Origin: Symsagittifera roscoffensis | Lineage: Eukaryota > Xenacoelomorpha > Acoela > Convolutidae | Assembly: GCF_963678635.1 (NCBI RefSeq) | Contig: NC_087063.1 | Location: 58,908,759 to 58,972,758 of the forward strand | Direction: 5' to 3' | Length of the DNA: 64,000 nucleotides | Shown: piece after piece, positions 1 to 11,492 of the stretch | Numbering within the stretch: position 1 is the stretch's first letter | Layout: each line of letters begins with the position of its first letter | Notes under the pieces: model-generated | What the model was told of the DNA's origin: nothing | The model's input: the letters and a program-made list of their open reading frames with translations, nothing else | Databases searched by the model: none | Program-made: the position numbers and the translations under genes

Positions 1-645
1 AGTGCCCTCTCTGGGTGGGACACCTGGCATGTTGGGCTATGGAATGGCCAAGGCAGCAGTCCACCAACTCACTCACAGTCTAGCAGCTCCAGGCTCTGGC
101 ATTCCCGAAGGTATCCAGAGTAACCACGCTCAAAAGTTTCCACAATATAGTTTTGAATAAGAATGAGCTTTTCTAAAGGTTTTTACCTTCTATATATCCT
201 TACAAAGATTATTGCCATTTTTCCATTATATACTTAAGTTTCAATTTGAAACTACATTATTTCATGAGACGAAGTCCCTTTCCGTGTACGTCCCCACACT
301 GAAAGTTTAAATCAGACAACTTAAAGGTTAATAAACTGGACTGCATGTCATCCCATAGTTTTTTTGACGTCAGAACTGTACGGAGAATCGGGTTCGAAAA
401 ATGTTTTTAGTGAAATTGACGTTTCAGGATCTTCAGTTGTGGCCATTCTTCCCGTAACTCTCGACACTCCCATGAACAGGAAATTCATGCCAGACGCTGA
501 CTTCACCAGCTGGACTAGTCTGGAGTTTGTGGTGGACACAGTCATGGCATGGCACGACCAGTCAGTTGATGCAAGACCCAAGAATGGTGCCTTAGTTCAG
601 TTTGTAACCAAGGATGACGTAACTGATTTGATAATCGAGAAATAG
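1..645 (+). CDS. QDPR: Dihydropteridine reductase, C-terminal exons (5' partial)
   Basis: Quinoid dihydropteridine reductase recycles quinonoid dihydrobiopterin to tetrahydrobiopterin with NADH, supporting aromatic amino acid hydroxylases in the cytosol. Two exons are visible. Bases 1-110 encode the short-chain dehydrogenase active-site segment, with [18 protein letters not shown] holding the Y-x-x-x-K pair, here YGMAK. Bases 428-645 encode the C-terminal part with [14 protein letters not shown], a signature I recognise from animal QDPR, and end at TAG. The intron 111-427 has a GT donor after CCCGAAG and a GACGTTTCAG acceptor; joining there keeps phase 1 and gives a protein collinear with the family. 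The start and upstream exons lie outside the window. A variant ATTAAA poly(A) signal lies about 90 bases past the stop. The frame is intact, so this looks like a functional host gene. Confidence 0.93.
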
Positions 646-2359
646 ATAAACTTGTAATTTTGTTGCTTATCCAGGTACACGAATGGCCAGATAGCTGAAC
701 GAAAATAGCTTGCTCACCAAACGAAAAAAGAATTAAAAGTGATTTTAATAAGAACAGCTGCTTGTTGTGCTAGAGGCGCCCATAATTCTCAACAGTTATC
801 TTTACAAACAAAAAACTGGAGGAAATTGTTGATTTTGAAAAACTGTTTAAGTCCAGGTGTCATTAATAACGCTTCCATATTTTCAATCCAAAAAAGTAGC
901 ATGTAAAATGAGTAATCAAAATATTCCCAGTGTCGAGAAAAACTGGCCCAAAAGTTTCGAGTTTTGGTTCATTTTCAAGCGAGTAAAGTACGAGAGCAGA
1001 TATTTTATAGAAGGATAGGAACATTTTAGTTTTATTGTGGTAAAAAATTTTCTGCGCGGTCTTGAGAATAAGAACTTCAACGATACAAAAACTATCTGCA
1101 AAAAAATGAACCCCTTTCCCTTCCTCAGGATTTTGACCCCCTATCGACCGAAAGGGTCCCTCATTTGGTACTTTCTAAGATATCCATTTTTGGATGATCG
1201 ACTTAAAAATTTTTCTAAAGGCGCTTTTGACGCCGATATATACTAGTTAAAATTTTCCAAAAAGTGCCTAAAACGGCTTTTTGACCTGTTGTTTAAAAAA
1301 TTCATGAAATTACGGTCAGCTTGTGTTCTGGGAGCGCTCGGGAACTCAATTTGATTGACCTAAAAAAGGTCGTCAAATATTATTTTAAATGTTTTGAACA
1401 TCCGCCCCGTCGAAATGAGAAAAAAAAACGTTTATATTTAAAAGTGACTTTGGTGGCAACCAAATAATGAAAAAAAATATCATTCAAAGTATAATAACTG
1501 TGTGCCACTTAATGCTGATAAATTCTGATCAAAAATAATTTTGCCAATTATTCCTACTGCTAGTCTAAAACAAAAAAAAAGCAACTTTTGGAAAAACTTT
1601 AGAGGCCTTTGTGCAATGGCCAAAAATAGCATGAAATATCTGAAGTTGTAAGCATTTGAAAAAATTTTTGCGAAACTAAAAAGCTGTGAAAAAAATGACA
1701 GTTTTTTTAAATAAATTGTGGCAAAAGAAAACAGAATTACTTGAAAGTGGCCGACCCGTAATCCCTACCTAGCGCATCATCATAGGTCCTGTTGTCCTAC
1801 AATTATAAAATTAAATGGAAAAGTTAGATACATGGGATTTCAATGTTTTTGCTCATTACGTTTTTGTTCAAATGTAGGAGGCGTCTTTTCAGCGGTCAAA
1901 AATCTAAACTTTTGGTCTAAATTTTGGTCTAAACACGAAAATTCGCCTTAAAATGCGCAAATAACTGGGACATAAAAAGCGCAAATAAAACGTAAAATTT
2001 TACATTGTACTCCAAAATATTAAGTTTTAAGTTTTTTTTAGCTTCTTGAAAACAAAACAAATCCTTCAAAACAAACAAAAAAGTTTTAGAATACAACGAA
2101 AAAAAATTTTTGACCTTTTTTTTGTTGTTCGATTTATTTTCGATAAAAACAAAAACCGTATATTACTCTCATTTTTCTAGGCTTTCGCTTAACTCCGTTC
2201 ATACCAGAACGCACAAAAACAATTAATAATTTGCAAACAATTATTGTGGCAAGGATGAAGTACCTACCAGCTGATGCGTTGCGACATTCACTTATATGTG
2301 TCATACGGCGCAGTATCCGTATGCAAGGTAACGGTGATGTCCTCACTTAGTCTAGAATA
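646..2359. other. Intergenic AT-rich DNA, no gene seen
   Basis: This is downstream of QDPR. Long A and T runs and short chance ORFs are present, with no recognisable coding sequence. The only identifiable structure is the old transposon relic at 1106-1380, listed separately. Confidence 0.6.
1106..1380 (-). repeat. Diverged, truncated copy of the MITE-like element
   Basis: Read on the minus strand, this carries the same landmarks as the copies at 23845 and 28899, in the same order: AGGTCAATCAAATTGA at the terminus, a GGATATCTTA-like block, AAAGGGACCCTTT-like sequence, then a GGGGTC...CCTGAGG block. The terminus at 1343-1362 is the mirror of the left end of the 23845 copy. The other end is not found, and many substitutions mark it as an older insertion. 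Confidence 0.6.
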
Positions 2360-3659
2360 CTTCTGCTAAATGATACCTGTCAGTGCTCGTGAGTTATTTA
2401 CGTTTTAGCTTGACACTCTCTCAAGTCCGTTATAAAGTTACGGTTGATATTATTTATTCTATCCAAAAACAGTTCTGAAATAATTCCATATCCATATCTA
2501 AAAACAATTTACAAGTGTCCTTAGATAGTTTCTAACTGATCTTGTTGTAGCATTTCTGAAGATATCCTAAGGCGCAGCGATCAGTCTTACAATCTGATGT
2601 TATAACAGACCTTTGATGCCAGTATTCTTGAGGAAAGTCTCTGCAGAAACTCCGTTTCCACGGGAAACATGGAAAAGCCAGTGTTTCTGGGCAATCTCAC
2701 TCAACAAATGATGTGACCCAAACGTTCTATACCGCCAACAGAAACACCAGACTAATCAAATTAGAAACTACCACGAGAAACAGCAGCTATCTGAAGAGTC
2801 GCAGATGTGACGACTACATTTGAAACAAGAGACCCGAAATCGGTGCCAACACATTTCATTATGGGACAGATAATCGCTTAAAAACTAGGCTGATTTTGCT
2901 CGTGGCAATGAAGCAAAAAAGGTTCCTTTGACAGCATGCCCACACCAACCTCCAACCAAATCACGGCAAACTTCAAAGAGAAATACAGCTTATGCGAAAG
3001 GTTTTTTAAAAGAGAAAAAAACTACATCTTATAAAAATACAGTTTTCCAAGGCACAACAGGGCGACAAAGAAGGCCTCGAAGCCTTTTGTCTTTGTCTAT
3101 CAGGGCAAGCAGCGACATGTGGGTGGAAATTATCAAACAAATTATACCGGATACCTTCTTCGCCAAAACGAAATTCTCTGATGTTCCGAGAAAACTTTGC
3201 ATAAGATCAGGAGCCCTGCACGGGAAAGGATACAAAACAGCCAATATCTTACAAAAAAAACAAATTCGAAAGTGGAAACTTCAATCAAAACTTCTTCAAA
3301 TTGAACCAAGAACCTACCATACTCATGTAATCAAAAAACAATATTCAGAACAGGATGAACCGTGCATTTCCTATCTCAGCGAATCAGAACCGCAGTAGCA
3401 ACAATCCAAATCAGAACCAGAAACCTGATATCGGATTTCGAAATGTTTACTCCCTAACATATTGAGAAATTAGCAGCTGGAAACGGTAGCTGCGAATTTT
3501 GTGGCGAAAGAGAAAAACTTTGCAAAATGCAGAAATTCTGCAATGGCACATGAAAATAATCTCATATCTGTTCAAGAGGACGAAGAAACAACAGAACTTT
3601 AGAAACGACAAACAGCGAGCCAGGGTAGTCAGTCTTCAGTATAAAAGAAGTGCCAGTTC
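2360..3659 (+). pseudogene. Decayed gag-like region of an old LTR retroelement (copy 1)
   Basis: The sequence is collinear with 18500-19660, including shared blocks such as CCGCCAACAGAAA and CACGAGAAACAGCAGCTATCTGAA. It contains broken frames: a basic segment with GKGYKTA and RTYHTHVIKKQ (about 2928-3398), then a possible cysteine cluster CEFCGEREKLC (about 3490-3530). Frameshifts and stops interrupt it repeatedly. The continuation toward a Ty3-type RT lies beyond the BEL/Pao insertion, from 13287. Assignment as gag rests on position before RT, the basic cysteine-bearing tail and presence in two copies; no domain is securely identified. Confidence 0.5.
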
Positions 3660-3664
3660 ACGGG
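3660..3664. repeat. Target-site duplication, left (ACGGG)
   Basis: The five bases ACGGG directly precede the left LTR and recur exactly at 13282-13286 after the right LTR. This fixes the insertion limits of the BEL/Pao element. Confidence 0.9.
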
Positions 3665-4168
3665 TGTTCGCGTAAATCTCCACAAATCGAATCGTAAAAA
3701 TATCGACTTTCAAACAGTTGGAATGCAGAGCATTTTCTCGGCAAAATTAACTCTGGAAATCCATACTTTAAAAAACTTTCAAAACATGTTTCATCATCGG
3801 TAACATCGGCCATAAAAATCTGCATAACTCAAAGCAAGCTGCGAAAATGGCCACTCTTTGTCCTTGAGACAAATTGATCCTTTTAAAGGTCAGCCTTAAT
3901 CAAGGCTGAACCAAATTAGAGCAAAAAGAAGGTTAAAATAGTTTTTATTGGGGGGGGGGGGTGTTCGAACCTGGTTACGGAGCGTCCCATCAAATTCGGG
4001 GCAAATTTGAGTTCTAGAAAGAAATGACCTAGGCGGGATTCGAACCGGCGCCGATCCCGCCAGGACGCACCCTGTATACGCTCTGCTACTGTCCCTATAT
4101 GAATTTACACTTTGGTTCAATTTATGCTCTCATGCATTTATACTCTCGCTTACATTTGCGCTGCAACA
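3665..4168 (-). repeat. BEL/Pao 3' LTR
   Basis: This 504-bp LTR begins TGTTCGCG and ends CAACA on the plus strand, so the transcript-sense LTR is TGTTG...CGAACA. It matches 12784-13281 throughout. It includes a G-run of about 13 near 3951 and a tRNA-like segment. Confidence 0.92.
4030..4097 (-). repeat. tRNA-like (A box/B box) segment inside LTR
   Basis: On the minus strand a TAGCAGAGCG block resembles a Pol III A box, and CGGTTCGAATCCC matches the B box consensus about 40 bases further on. It does not fold as a proper tRNA: acceptor arms do not pair, and the T stem is replaced by a longer GGCGGGAT/ATCCCGCC pairing. It is better read as a tRNA-derived SINE fragment or a tRNA relic absorbed by the LTR. 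Confidence 0.5.
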
Positions 4169-4180
4169 TCCCCCATCCCT
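4169..4180 (-). promoter_or_regulatory. BEL/Pao polypurine tract
   Basis: The minus strand reads AGGGATGGGGGA immediately before the 3' LTR, the position expected for the plus-strand primer. Confidence 0.75.
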
Positions 4181-4338
4181 AAACAAAGAAGAACGGGAGG
4201 GAGCTTTACGGTCGGGCGCGTCAGTTCGCTCGTATCGGTCTTTATGTCGGCGGATCTCGAGCATCCGTCCTTGCCGTAGTGCAATCTAATGATATGTGCG
4301 AGTGGATAATGTCCACGTGGAGTGTCAGGCTCTATGAC

Positions 4339-5490
4339 CTAAACCAAGTCACTGGCTTTCAACTTAAAGTCTGACTGGTCTTGCCACTTTGCCCTCCTAT
4401 TGAGGGAAGGAACGTATTTCCGCATCCACCTTGTCCATATTGGGTTAGCGTATGATTGCGCTCTGGCGAACCACTTCTTATGGTCGAAGTTTTCTTCGAA
4501 ACTTAGAGACGGAAAACTCGCTGCGTGTTGACTAAGGATAAAATGATTCGTAGCCAACGCCTCTAGATCTAGCGGATTGGAACTTACGGCTGTTATCGGT
4601 CTAGCGTTAAGTGATTGCTCAACAAGGTACAGCGTGGTTCTTAGAACCTTCTCAGTTACTCTTATATTGCCTAGGATGTCATACAAAACACGCTTGACAC
4701 TCCGAACTAATCGCTTACAGGAGCCACCATGGTGCGGTACGCTGGGTGGATTGAATTTCCACTTGATCCCTCTCTGGACAAAAACAGCGGGTGCGAGTTG
4801 TTCCAACTCTCAACGCAAGCTAAGAGCTCTTTCTGAGCGCCAACAAAGTTCGTGCCGTTGTCGGACATGATGGTAGTTGGAGTACCGCGACGTGCAATAA
4901 ATCTCTCCACGCCCATAACACAAGAGCTTGTGTCGAGAGAGGGGACCTATTCAGTGTGCACTGCTCTAGTGGTGAGACAGGTGAACAAAAAACCCCACCC
5001 CTTTTCTGTACTTCTCCGGATTGGAACTAGGAACGGCCCAAATTAGTCGAAACCTGTGTTAGAGAAAGGAGGTTGCTTGTAACCCAGCCTTTCAATGGGC
5101 AGATCAGCCATCATATGAGTTACGGTTTGCGCTTTGCACTTTCGGCACGCAACGCAAGTATTTTCAATGTTTCGCAGAAACCACCGCAAAATTATTACAG
5201 CGCATTTCAAATTAACCACCGCACGCATGTAATCCAGGCCTTGATGGAAGTTCCTAACATGCAAGTGTTTAACCAATAACCGAACAATCGCGTGACGTGC
5301 ATCAAGTATAATTGGATGCTTGCAATCGAAATCGGAATCAACCAAGCGGCTAATGCGACCAGTCGAGCGAAGGATGTCAGCTGGTCCAATGAATGGCGAA
5401 TACTTGGCGATCCGACTAATCCTCGTGATAACTTTACCGGATCTTAGTAGTTTTAGCTCGCTAGGGAATGTCTCACACTAGGACAGGTAA
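4339..5490 (-). pseudogene. BEL/Pao integrase, frameshifted
   Basis: Integrase inserts the cDNA copy. The N-terminal pieces (5490-5043) include KHPIILDARH, then HLHVRNFHQG and CVACRKCKA, which match the H-H-C-C zinc fold of BEL integrases. The catalytic part is split between 4916-4707 (SDNGTNFVGAQKEL, second acidic residue) and 4806-4339 (NPPSVPHHGGSCKRLVRSVKRVL, where the usual catalytic E after GG reads S/C here). The C-terminal stretch LNARPITAVSSNP is typical of BEL elements. At least two frameshifts separate the parts. The changed residue near the catalytic E, if not a frame artefact, would be inactivating. Confidence 0.88.
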
Positions 5491-5509
5491 ATGAGCTTCT
5501 GTTCAGCAA

Positions 5510-6480
5510 TTTACATTTCACACGGGTCGGTAATTTCTATTACATTCGACCGGAAATGTTTATGGTATGGCAGCCATCTTAACAAAAATGCTACTGTGCG
5601 TTTGCATTTTACAATTGAATTGAATCTCTCCCATTTTACGATGGGAAGATTTTTTTCTGTCAAAAGATCGACGACGAAATTTGACGAATTTTTCAGACAA
5701 ACGTCGATATCACATGATGGTCTTTTGAGTCTTATTTTTATCAATAACCTTTGTATCGGTCTTGAACGGCCGATCAGTCGTCCTCAGTATACCAGGGCTG
5801 TTAAACCAGCTGCTTTCCGAAGAAATCCCTCGTGTATCGGTATCAGCTGGGTTATCAGCGCTAAGTATGTGATGCCAATGATCAGTGGTGGTAGACTCCA
5901 GAATTTCATCAGTGCGGTTACCAACATGAATGGGTAATTTATTACAGGAGTTAAGCCACTGAAGAACAGTGGTACTATCTGTCCACATGAAAATATCCGT
6001 AACTTTGAAAATAAGATCTTTCAAAATTTCTTCTTTTAAGCGGATTGCAAGAAGAGCCGCTTGATGCTCTAACTTTGTAATAGAAAGCGTTTTCATAGGC
6101 GCAACGGGGGCTTTGCCAAAAACAAAGGCTACTTCGGTCTGATGCGAGCTAGCGAGTCGCGCACGAAGGAAAGCGACGGCACAGCAAAAATCCTGCGAAC
6201 TATCACCGAACATGTGAAGTTCTATTCGGTCGAAAGTATCAGTGAAGTGGCTACGAGGTTTTGTCAGAGAACCTAACAAATGAAGACCTGAGTGCCACTC
6301 AAGGAGCTGCTTTTAAATTTCCTCTGGCAGATCATCGTCCTATTTTTGACTGCTGATATCTTTTAATAGAAGGCGAGCCTTCACCGTATACGGAGCCACA
6401 AGTACAATTGGATCAAAAACAGAGGAAACGAAACTCAACATGGTACGCTGGGTGATTGCTTTGTCTAGTGGACGATCAAC
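5510..6480 (-). pseudogene. BEL/Pao RNase H domain, broken
   Basis: On the minus strand, after the RT, VSSVFDPIVLVAPYTVKAR and HMFGDSSQDFCCAVAFLR (first RNase H acidic residue) appear. TKLEHQAALLA (E) and IFMWTDSTTVLQWL (third acidic residue) follow, with the BEL-typical tail SADNPADTDTRGIS. The longest open part is 6279-5710. Frameshifts near 6330 and 5700 separate it from RT and integrase. The visible catalytic motifs are preserved. Confidence 0.88.
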
Positions 6481-6483
6481 CCC

Positions 6484-7330
6484 TCATCTAACAACTAAGG
6501 TGTTTTTTATGTGATCCCACTTAAGCCCGAGAAAAAGCGATGATTGGTCTGGACTGGTACAAACATCTTTAACAGAGGAATTGGACTCACGGTTGTCCGG
6601 ATCAAGGGCGGTTGTTACATCGGGCACGTTGCTGACAAATTTTGTTATATGAAACCCACCTAGTTTAGGCAACGAGACTATATCCCTCCCTAATCTCAAA
6701 GGGTCATCCCTGTTTTGAAAAGAATCCAGATAATCATCCATATAAAACTTCTGGACAACAGCCGAAGCAGCTTCGGGGTACTCAGCTTGATTATCCGATG
6801 TAGTCTTCTGCAAAGCAAAATTCGCACAAGTCGGCGAGTCACGGGCACCAAAAATGTGACGCGTATATTGGTGAACTACCACACCTGATGTGGGGTCCTC
6901 CCGCCACAAAAAAAACGAAGAGAAGGTTGATCTTCTTCACGGACTCCAATTTATAAAAACATCCCTTCAAGGTCGGCTGAAACGGCGTATTTATGCTGAC
7001 GGAATCTTAAAAGTACAAGTATGAGGTTTTGAAGGAGATCCGGTCCAACCAACAGAGGTTTATTCAAGGAATCGCCATGACACTTCGATGCCTCATTGAG
7101 GACTCGGCGCACCTTACCGGGTTTGTTCGGGTTCAACACCGGGTGATGCGGGAGATACCACTCACGATCAGCTCGTGATTTGGGTTCGTGTGCCTTAACG
7201 GTTATGACATATCCTTTTTGTAAATCTTCTCTAATTGTTTCGGCGTACTTCTGACGGAGCGATGGATCCTTATCTAGCCTTTTTTCCAAAGACTTTGATT
7301 GAGCTAAGGAGAAAAAATAGTTATTTGGTA
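6484..7330 (-). pseudogene. BEL/Pao reverse transcriptase, broken
   Basis: The N-terminal part (7289-6951) has REWYLPHHPVLNPNKPGKVRRV and KYAVSADLEGMF, matching the A motif with its catalytic D. The second part (6909-6484) has FGARDSPTCANFAL and FYMDDYLDSF, which is the YxDD box. One frameshift in an A/T run near 6905-6920 divides them. Catalytic aspartates are visible, so loss of function is by frame damage rather than by active-site change. Confidence 0.92.
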
Positions 7331-7426
7331 AAGTACTTTCTTTGCTACAATGTACCTCTCACCATTGTGAAAGGTGTCATTTTTTCAAAACGGACAAAGC
7401 GCGTTTGTCGGCGGCGGAACGGGCAT

Positions 7427-8110
7427 CTACTTGCTTGAAGGCTCCATATGACTCCACTCATACCAAGTTTTAATTTGGTCCGTAAGAGACATGTCTTCGA
7501 CAAGACACTTAAAGCAAGACGAGTTCGACTTAAAGGACGGCGGTAACGGACCACTTAAAACCCAACCTATCGGAAGGCGTACGGCGCACGGTAAAATATA
7601 GTCCTCCTCCAAAAGGTACTCGACGGGTCTTATGGCATGGTAGAAATCCTGTCCAATAATTATTTCGACTTCCTTATACTTATAATTTATAGGTTTTATC
7701 GGAGCCAACTGCGGATATTTTCCCTGTAATTCAGGAATACTTATGCTATCCGATCCAATACGAATATGATCCTTAACATAAGCTCGAAAAGAAAACAAAA
7801 ATTAACTACTATTTGTCTTGGCGGAAACTTGAAAACTTACTTGATGAGTGTTCATCAAGCTCGTGGAACTGAATCCATTTATGGTGAGGTTAACGGGAGT
7901 GCCAACCAAATGGAGACGTTTTACGAGATCGGCGGATACCCATGAGTGCGTGGAAGCACTATCGCAAAGAGCTAGGGCAATAGTAATTGTCGCATCCGAA
8001 GAGACGCCGCGTGATGCAACTGGCAGGAGGCCTTTAGTTGACTCCTGGCTATGAATATCGCCGATGGCAGCGTTAGTTCACACATATTTAGTGTTTGCGT
8101 TACCTGACGA
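7427..8110 (-). pseudogene. BEL/Pao A17-type aspartic protease region
   Basis: Minus-strand frames show LCDSASTHSWVSADLVKRL near 7945-8000, corresponding to the DSGS active-site loop of peptidase A17 with DSAS here. INGFSS and then IIIGQDFYHAIRP and LPIGWVLSGPLP follow at 7798-7427; these are hallmark strings of BEL protease. A stop near 7803 and frame changes on both sides break it. It sits between the gag zinc-knuckle part and the RT, as expected. Confidence 0.85.
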
Positions 8111-8130
8111 CGGGTGAATTTTTAGTATCC

Positions 8131-10461
8131 TTAGGAGGAAAAAAAAATTTCAGCTCCATGTAAGAGCACGCTGTGCATGCTTCCACAATCTGGCTTGGGG
8201 CACTTTCGTGCTTTGCTACAATTACGAATACTGTAAATGCTCTGAAAACTCACAAAACAAAGTTTTTGTTCGGCTACATGTTTCGGCCGTTGCGTAGCGT
8301 TTTTCTCCTTGAATACGGCGCAATTCCGAAGAGCGTGTTGACCTTTACATACAGAACATGGAAGGAATTTTGGTTTTTCCTTGTTCTTATCACTTACCTT
8401 TGCGTTACTAGCAACTACTTTTGTACCTACTTTTTGCTTCACTTGATCTTCAGACTTAACCTTAGAATTGATTGTTTTTAACCTCTCATGACCTTCCGCT
8501 TTTTCTTTAAGCCATTCGTTGAAATCTAGTAGAGTTGGTCGAAGCCATTGGCGTCTTACGGTTTGCATTGACCATGCCTGCTTAAGGTTTGGGAGAAGCT
8601 TACTCACAGCTTGATTCAGTAAGTTAACACTTTTCATGTCGTCGTTAAAAGATAGAGACTTGAATACGGCAACAAGTCCAGAAACTGTAGAGGAAACGTT
8701 TACCCACTACGAGCGTTTTCAGATAGGTAAGACTTTCATCGTCACTGAGTATGGCTGAATCGACCGTCGATACGAACTGCCCAAACGATTCATGCCAATT
8801 AAGAGGGTTGCCATCGAACTGGGTCAGCTTCCACTCAGGGAGATGATCTTTTCGGCTGTGCATGAGTATATTAACCAACTCTCGTGTCGAAAGTGGACGC
8901 TCGACGTCTGCACCAGGTGAATTTTCGGGAAATGGCGCTGGGTAACTCGAAGAGTTATTGTGACAATCACGAACGAACGGTTGATTAGCATATGAAAAGT
9001 TTTCAGGCTGCGCAAAGAACACAGTCCCTCTCCTTGTATAAGGGCCAAACCTATTCGGAGGAACAATCGGAGTTACTGCGGAAAAAACATTTGTCAAGAG
9101 AACGTAGTGTTGTTGAGCTGACATTAAAGGTGCAGCAACAGCTGGTCTCCATAATCTACTATAAGGCTTATAGTGGTCACTTAAAAAGTTATAACTACTA
9201 ACGGAAACACCCATATGTTGTTGTGATGGGATTACAGGTGCTTGTTAGCCAGCTACTACTGATCCTGTAGTGTGATGACTGATTAATTGCTGTTGATTCA
9301 GGAACGAACGGTGATTCAGGAACGAACGGAAGGAACGTCTGCAGATGTTGTCGGAACAAAAAAGTTTTCAGTAGTTACCGGGACTACTGCTACTGACCCT
9401 GTGTTTGGATTACCTAGCCCTGGATGAGTGGACAAAAAAGTTTGCTGAGGCAAATTATTAGAAACAGGTTGAATGACCTGCTGTAACCCTACTGGATTAA
9501 TAACGAAAATCTGCGATTGGACCGAAGTCGATAAATTATGTCGTTGTCCCTGAATATGGTTGCTGAAATACAACCCCGGATCACTAGAAGCTGCCTTGCC
9601 ATTATTCACTCAAGTAACCCTTGATGAGATCATGTAATTTGTTTATGCAGGATACGTTTTCTCAGGAACTGTTGAACGAACGTGCTGCTCTTGATTTGTA
9701 ACTACATTGTGGTCAACATATTCGACTCAGTGACGCGTACGATCCTTTTCGTCTTTTGTTAGCTGTGGAGAGATTTGAGTTAAACCTTTTTCCTCAGCAT
9801 TCTCGCTGATTTCCACCAACTCATCTTCTAACTCAAGCCCTTTGAACTCAATTTCTGCCAATTTTTTCATGTGTTCCTCAGCCAATTCTTCCAACTCTAA
9901 ACTGCTTTGTTGTTTTTAAAAATTTTGTTTCATATTGTTTTGCTGCTCTTTCAGTCTTAATGACACCTTTGCTTGCCTCTCAAGTTCATCTTGTGATTTC
10001 ATTAAAATCATTAAATCGTGCTTTTTTCTCAGAAAGTGTTTTCGACGGAGAGGCATATAACGACTAGATTTCTGAGAACCCGATTGCTGATGTCGGCTGC
10101 ATCGGTGTGACAACTTAGAGCGGGTATCTGTTTTATGCGACTGTGGTTTTTCACTTTTTTCGGAAAGATGAGAAATTTTGGAGCTGCTATCTATGTTGTC
10201 CGGCTCTGTTACTGCCTCAAAACTTTTTTTAAATGTGATAGCTGCCTGTAAAACTTTATCGTTGCTTTGAGTCAACTTATGAAACCACATATTCTGTGCC
10301 GGTATCAATTCGTCGGGGTTGGCACTTTTTGCAGCCATATCAATCAACTCATTATTTACCTCGACCGCTTGTTTTTTATAGTTCCTACATTTTTCAATAT
10401 AGGTATCAATTTTTGAGCAACGACTCTGACTCTCTATGTATTCCAAAATTATTCCTGGCAT
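8131..10461 (-). pseudogene. BEL/Pao gag, frameshifted
   Basis: From the 5' side: 10461-9916 encodes a coiled-coil-rich N terminus starting MPGIILEYIESQSRC. A frame-shifted acidic helical stretch (9910-9740) and a Q/P/V-rich linker (9609-9316) follow. Next is 9214-8645, with LPEWKLTQFDGNPLNWHESF, a DUF1759 signature. Last is 8637-8131, with WLKEKAEGHERL and a cysteine block CSVCKGQHALRNC...CPKPDC like the zinc-binding region of BEL gag. At least four frameshifts are needed to read it through. It forms the virus-like particle and binds RNA in the family. Confidence 0.85.
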
Positions 10462-10607
10462 TAATAAAGTTCGTTTTTAAGATTGCTACGTTTCTCAAAC
10501 TACCTCTTAATTTTCTTCCGAAATTTAACTTCCATGCTTAGTAATTTCAGAAATAAACTACTCTCAGAAAAAACTTTATTTTTGCTTAAGCAAATCCCCA
10601 CAATACT

Positions 10608-11262
10608 CTAATACGTCAATAAATTACAAGGGGGAATAGCTTGAAGTTTTAACGCTTTAACTCTAATGTGAATCGCCCTACGATTTTTAGGCGACAAACG
10701 ATTCCGCTTCTTCTTAGCTTTCAGTATACTTAGGTCAGCACTGTATCGTCTAAATAACAACAGAGTCTGCAACTCAAGGGAAGGGGTTTGGTGCAGTTTT
10801 TTATACTTTTCGATAAGTGTTTGGTCTTTGGCCTTTCGCTTTGAGAAAAAATCCTCAACTATGTTAAGAACGAGAATACCTGTCTTTTCAACTCTTTTTC
10901 TATATTGTCCGTCCCGTTGCGGCGACAGTATACATTAGCGGATATATTCTACTTGTATCTCAAAAGAAGCTCTATTTGTATCTCTTGTATCTCTTAAGTT
11001 GGTCAGTACTCAAACTACGGTTGTTGTTACTACGGTGCTTACTAATGGAGTTATTTATGGCGTCGTGCCAAATAACTAGATCTTTCCGATTCGACAAAAA
11101 AGGATGCAGATAGTATTGGTTAGTTTTCTGCGATTCCCTGGTGTTAAAGTTAAAGCTTAAACCGGGCTTTGTCAAACAAGTCTCTTTCACGCGCTTTTGC
11201 GACGCTGCGGATAGTTCACGGAGCGCGTGGTCTAGAGAATTGGACCCTAGTATGAACACCAT
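10608..11262 (-). pseudogene. Extra gene between 5' LTR and gag of the BEL/Pao element (function unknown)
   Basis: A 96-codon frame (11262-10972, start MVFILGSNSLDHALREL) continues after frameshifts near 10970 and 10880. It runs as VYCRRNGTDNIEKEL, then GILVLNIVEDFFSKRKAKDQ, then LLLFRRYSADLSILKAKKKR, to a TAG at 10608-10610. The two or three frameshifts interrupt what reads as one protein of about 215 residues with a basic C terminus. GSNS near the N terminus and DLVIWHDAINN (about residue 65) faintly recall blocks I and III of SGNH/GDSL hydrolases; this is inference only. BEL/Pao elements do not normally carry a gene here, so it may be captured host or element-specific. Confidence 0.55.
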
Positions 11263-11300
11263 AAGCTAAGAGCCGTTATTCGTGGCGGTAGTTACCATGG

Positions 11301-11410
11301 GGTTGGGAATTAAGTAGGTCGGTTGAACTCCAACAACCACGCCGAGGAAACCTGAGGATGAACAAAATCAATTTAACCTACTTAGTATCACCGTAGCTGA
11401 CCGCTTAACC
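11301..11410 (-). ncRNA. Structured leader repeat, copy 1
   Basis: The outer arms TAAGTAGGT (11311-11319) and ACCTACTTA (11376-11384) are perfectly complementary. Inside, GTTGAACTCCAAC and TGAGGATGA blocks match copy 2 at the same spacing. Copy 2 has a different outer stem sequence that still pairs, so base pairing, not sequence, is conserved. The strand of the functional RNA is not proven; the element transcript runs on the minus strand. Confidence 0.55.
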
Positions 11411-11492
11411 TTACTGTGACAAAACAGAGTCAATGCGTGAGCGGGTAAACAGGTGCGTTGGAGAGGGCAACTTAAGTTTTAGTTAACCAACA

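Noticed and set aside
348-581. 77-codon minus-strand frame over QDPR exon
   Set aside because: Lies opposite the clearly conserved QDPR C-terminal exon; a shadow.
1037-1246. 69-codon plus frame
   Set aside because: Falls in the diverged MITE-like relic; the equivalent positions in other copies have different frames.
4030-4097. True tRNA gene in the BEL/Pao LTR
   Set aside because: B box present but acceptor, D and anticodon arms do not fold.
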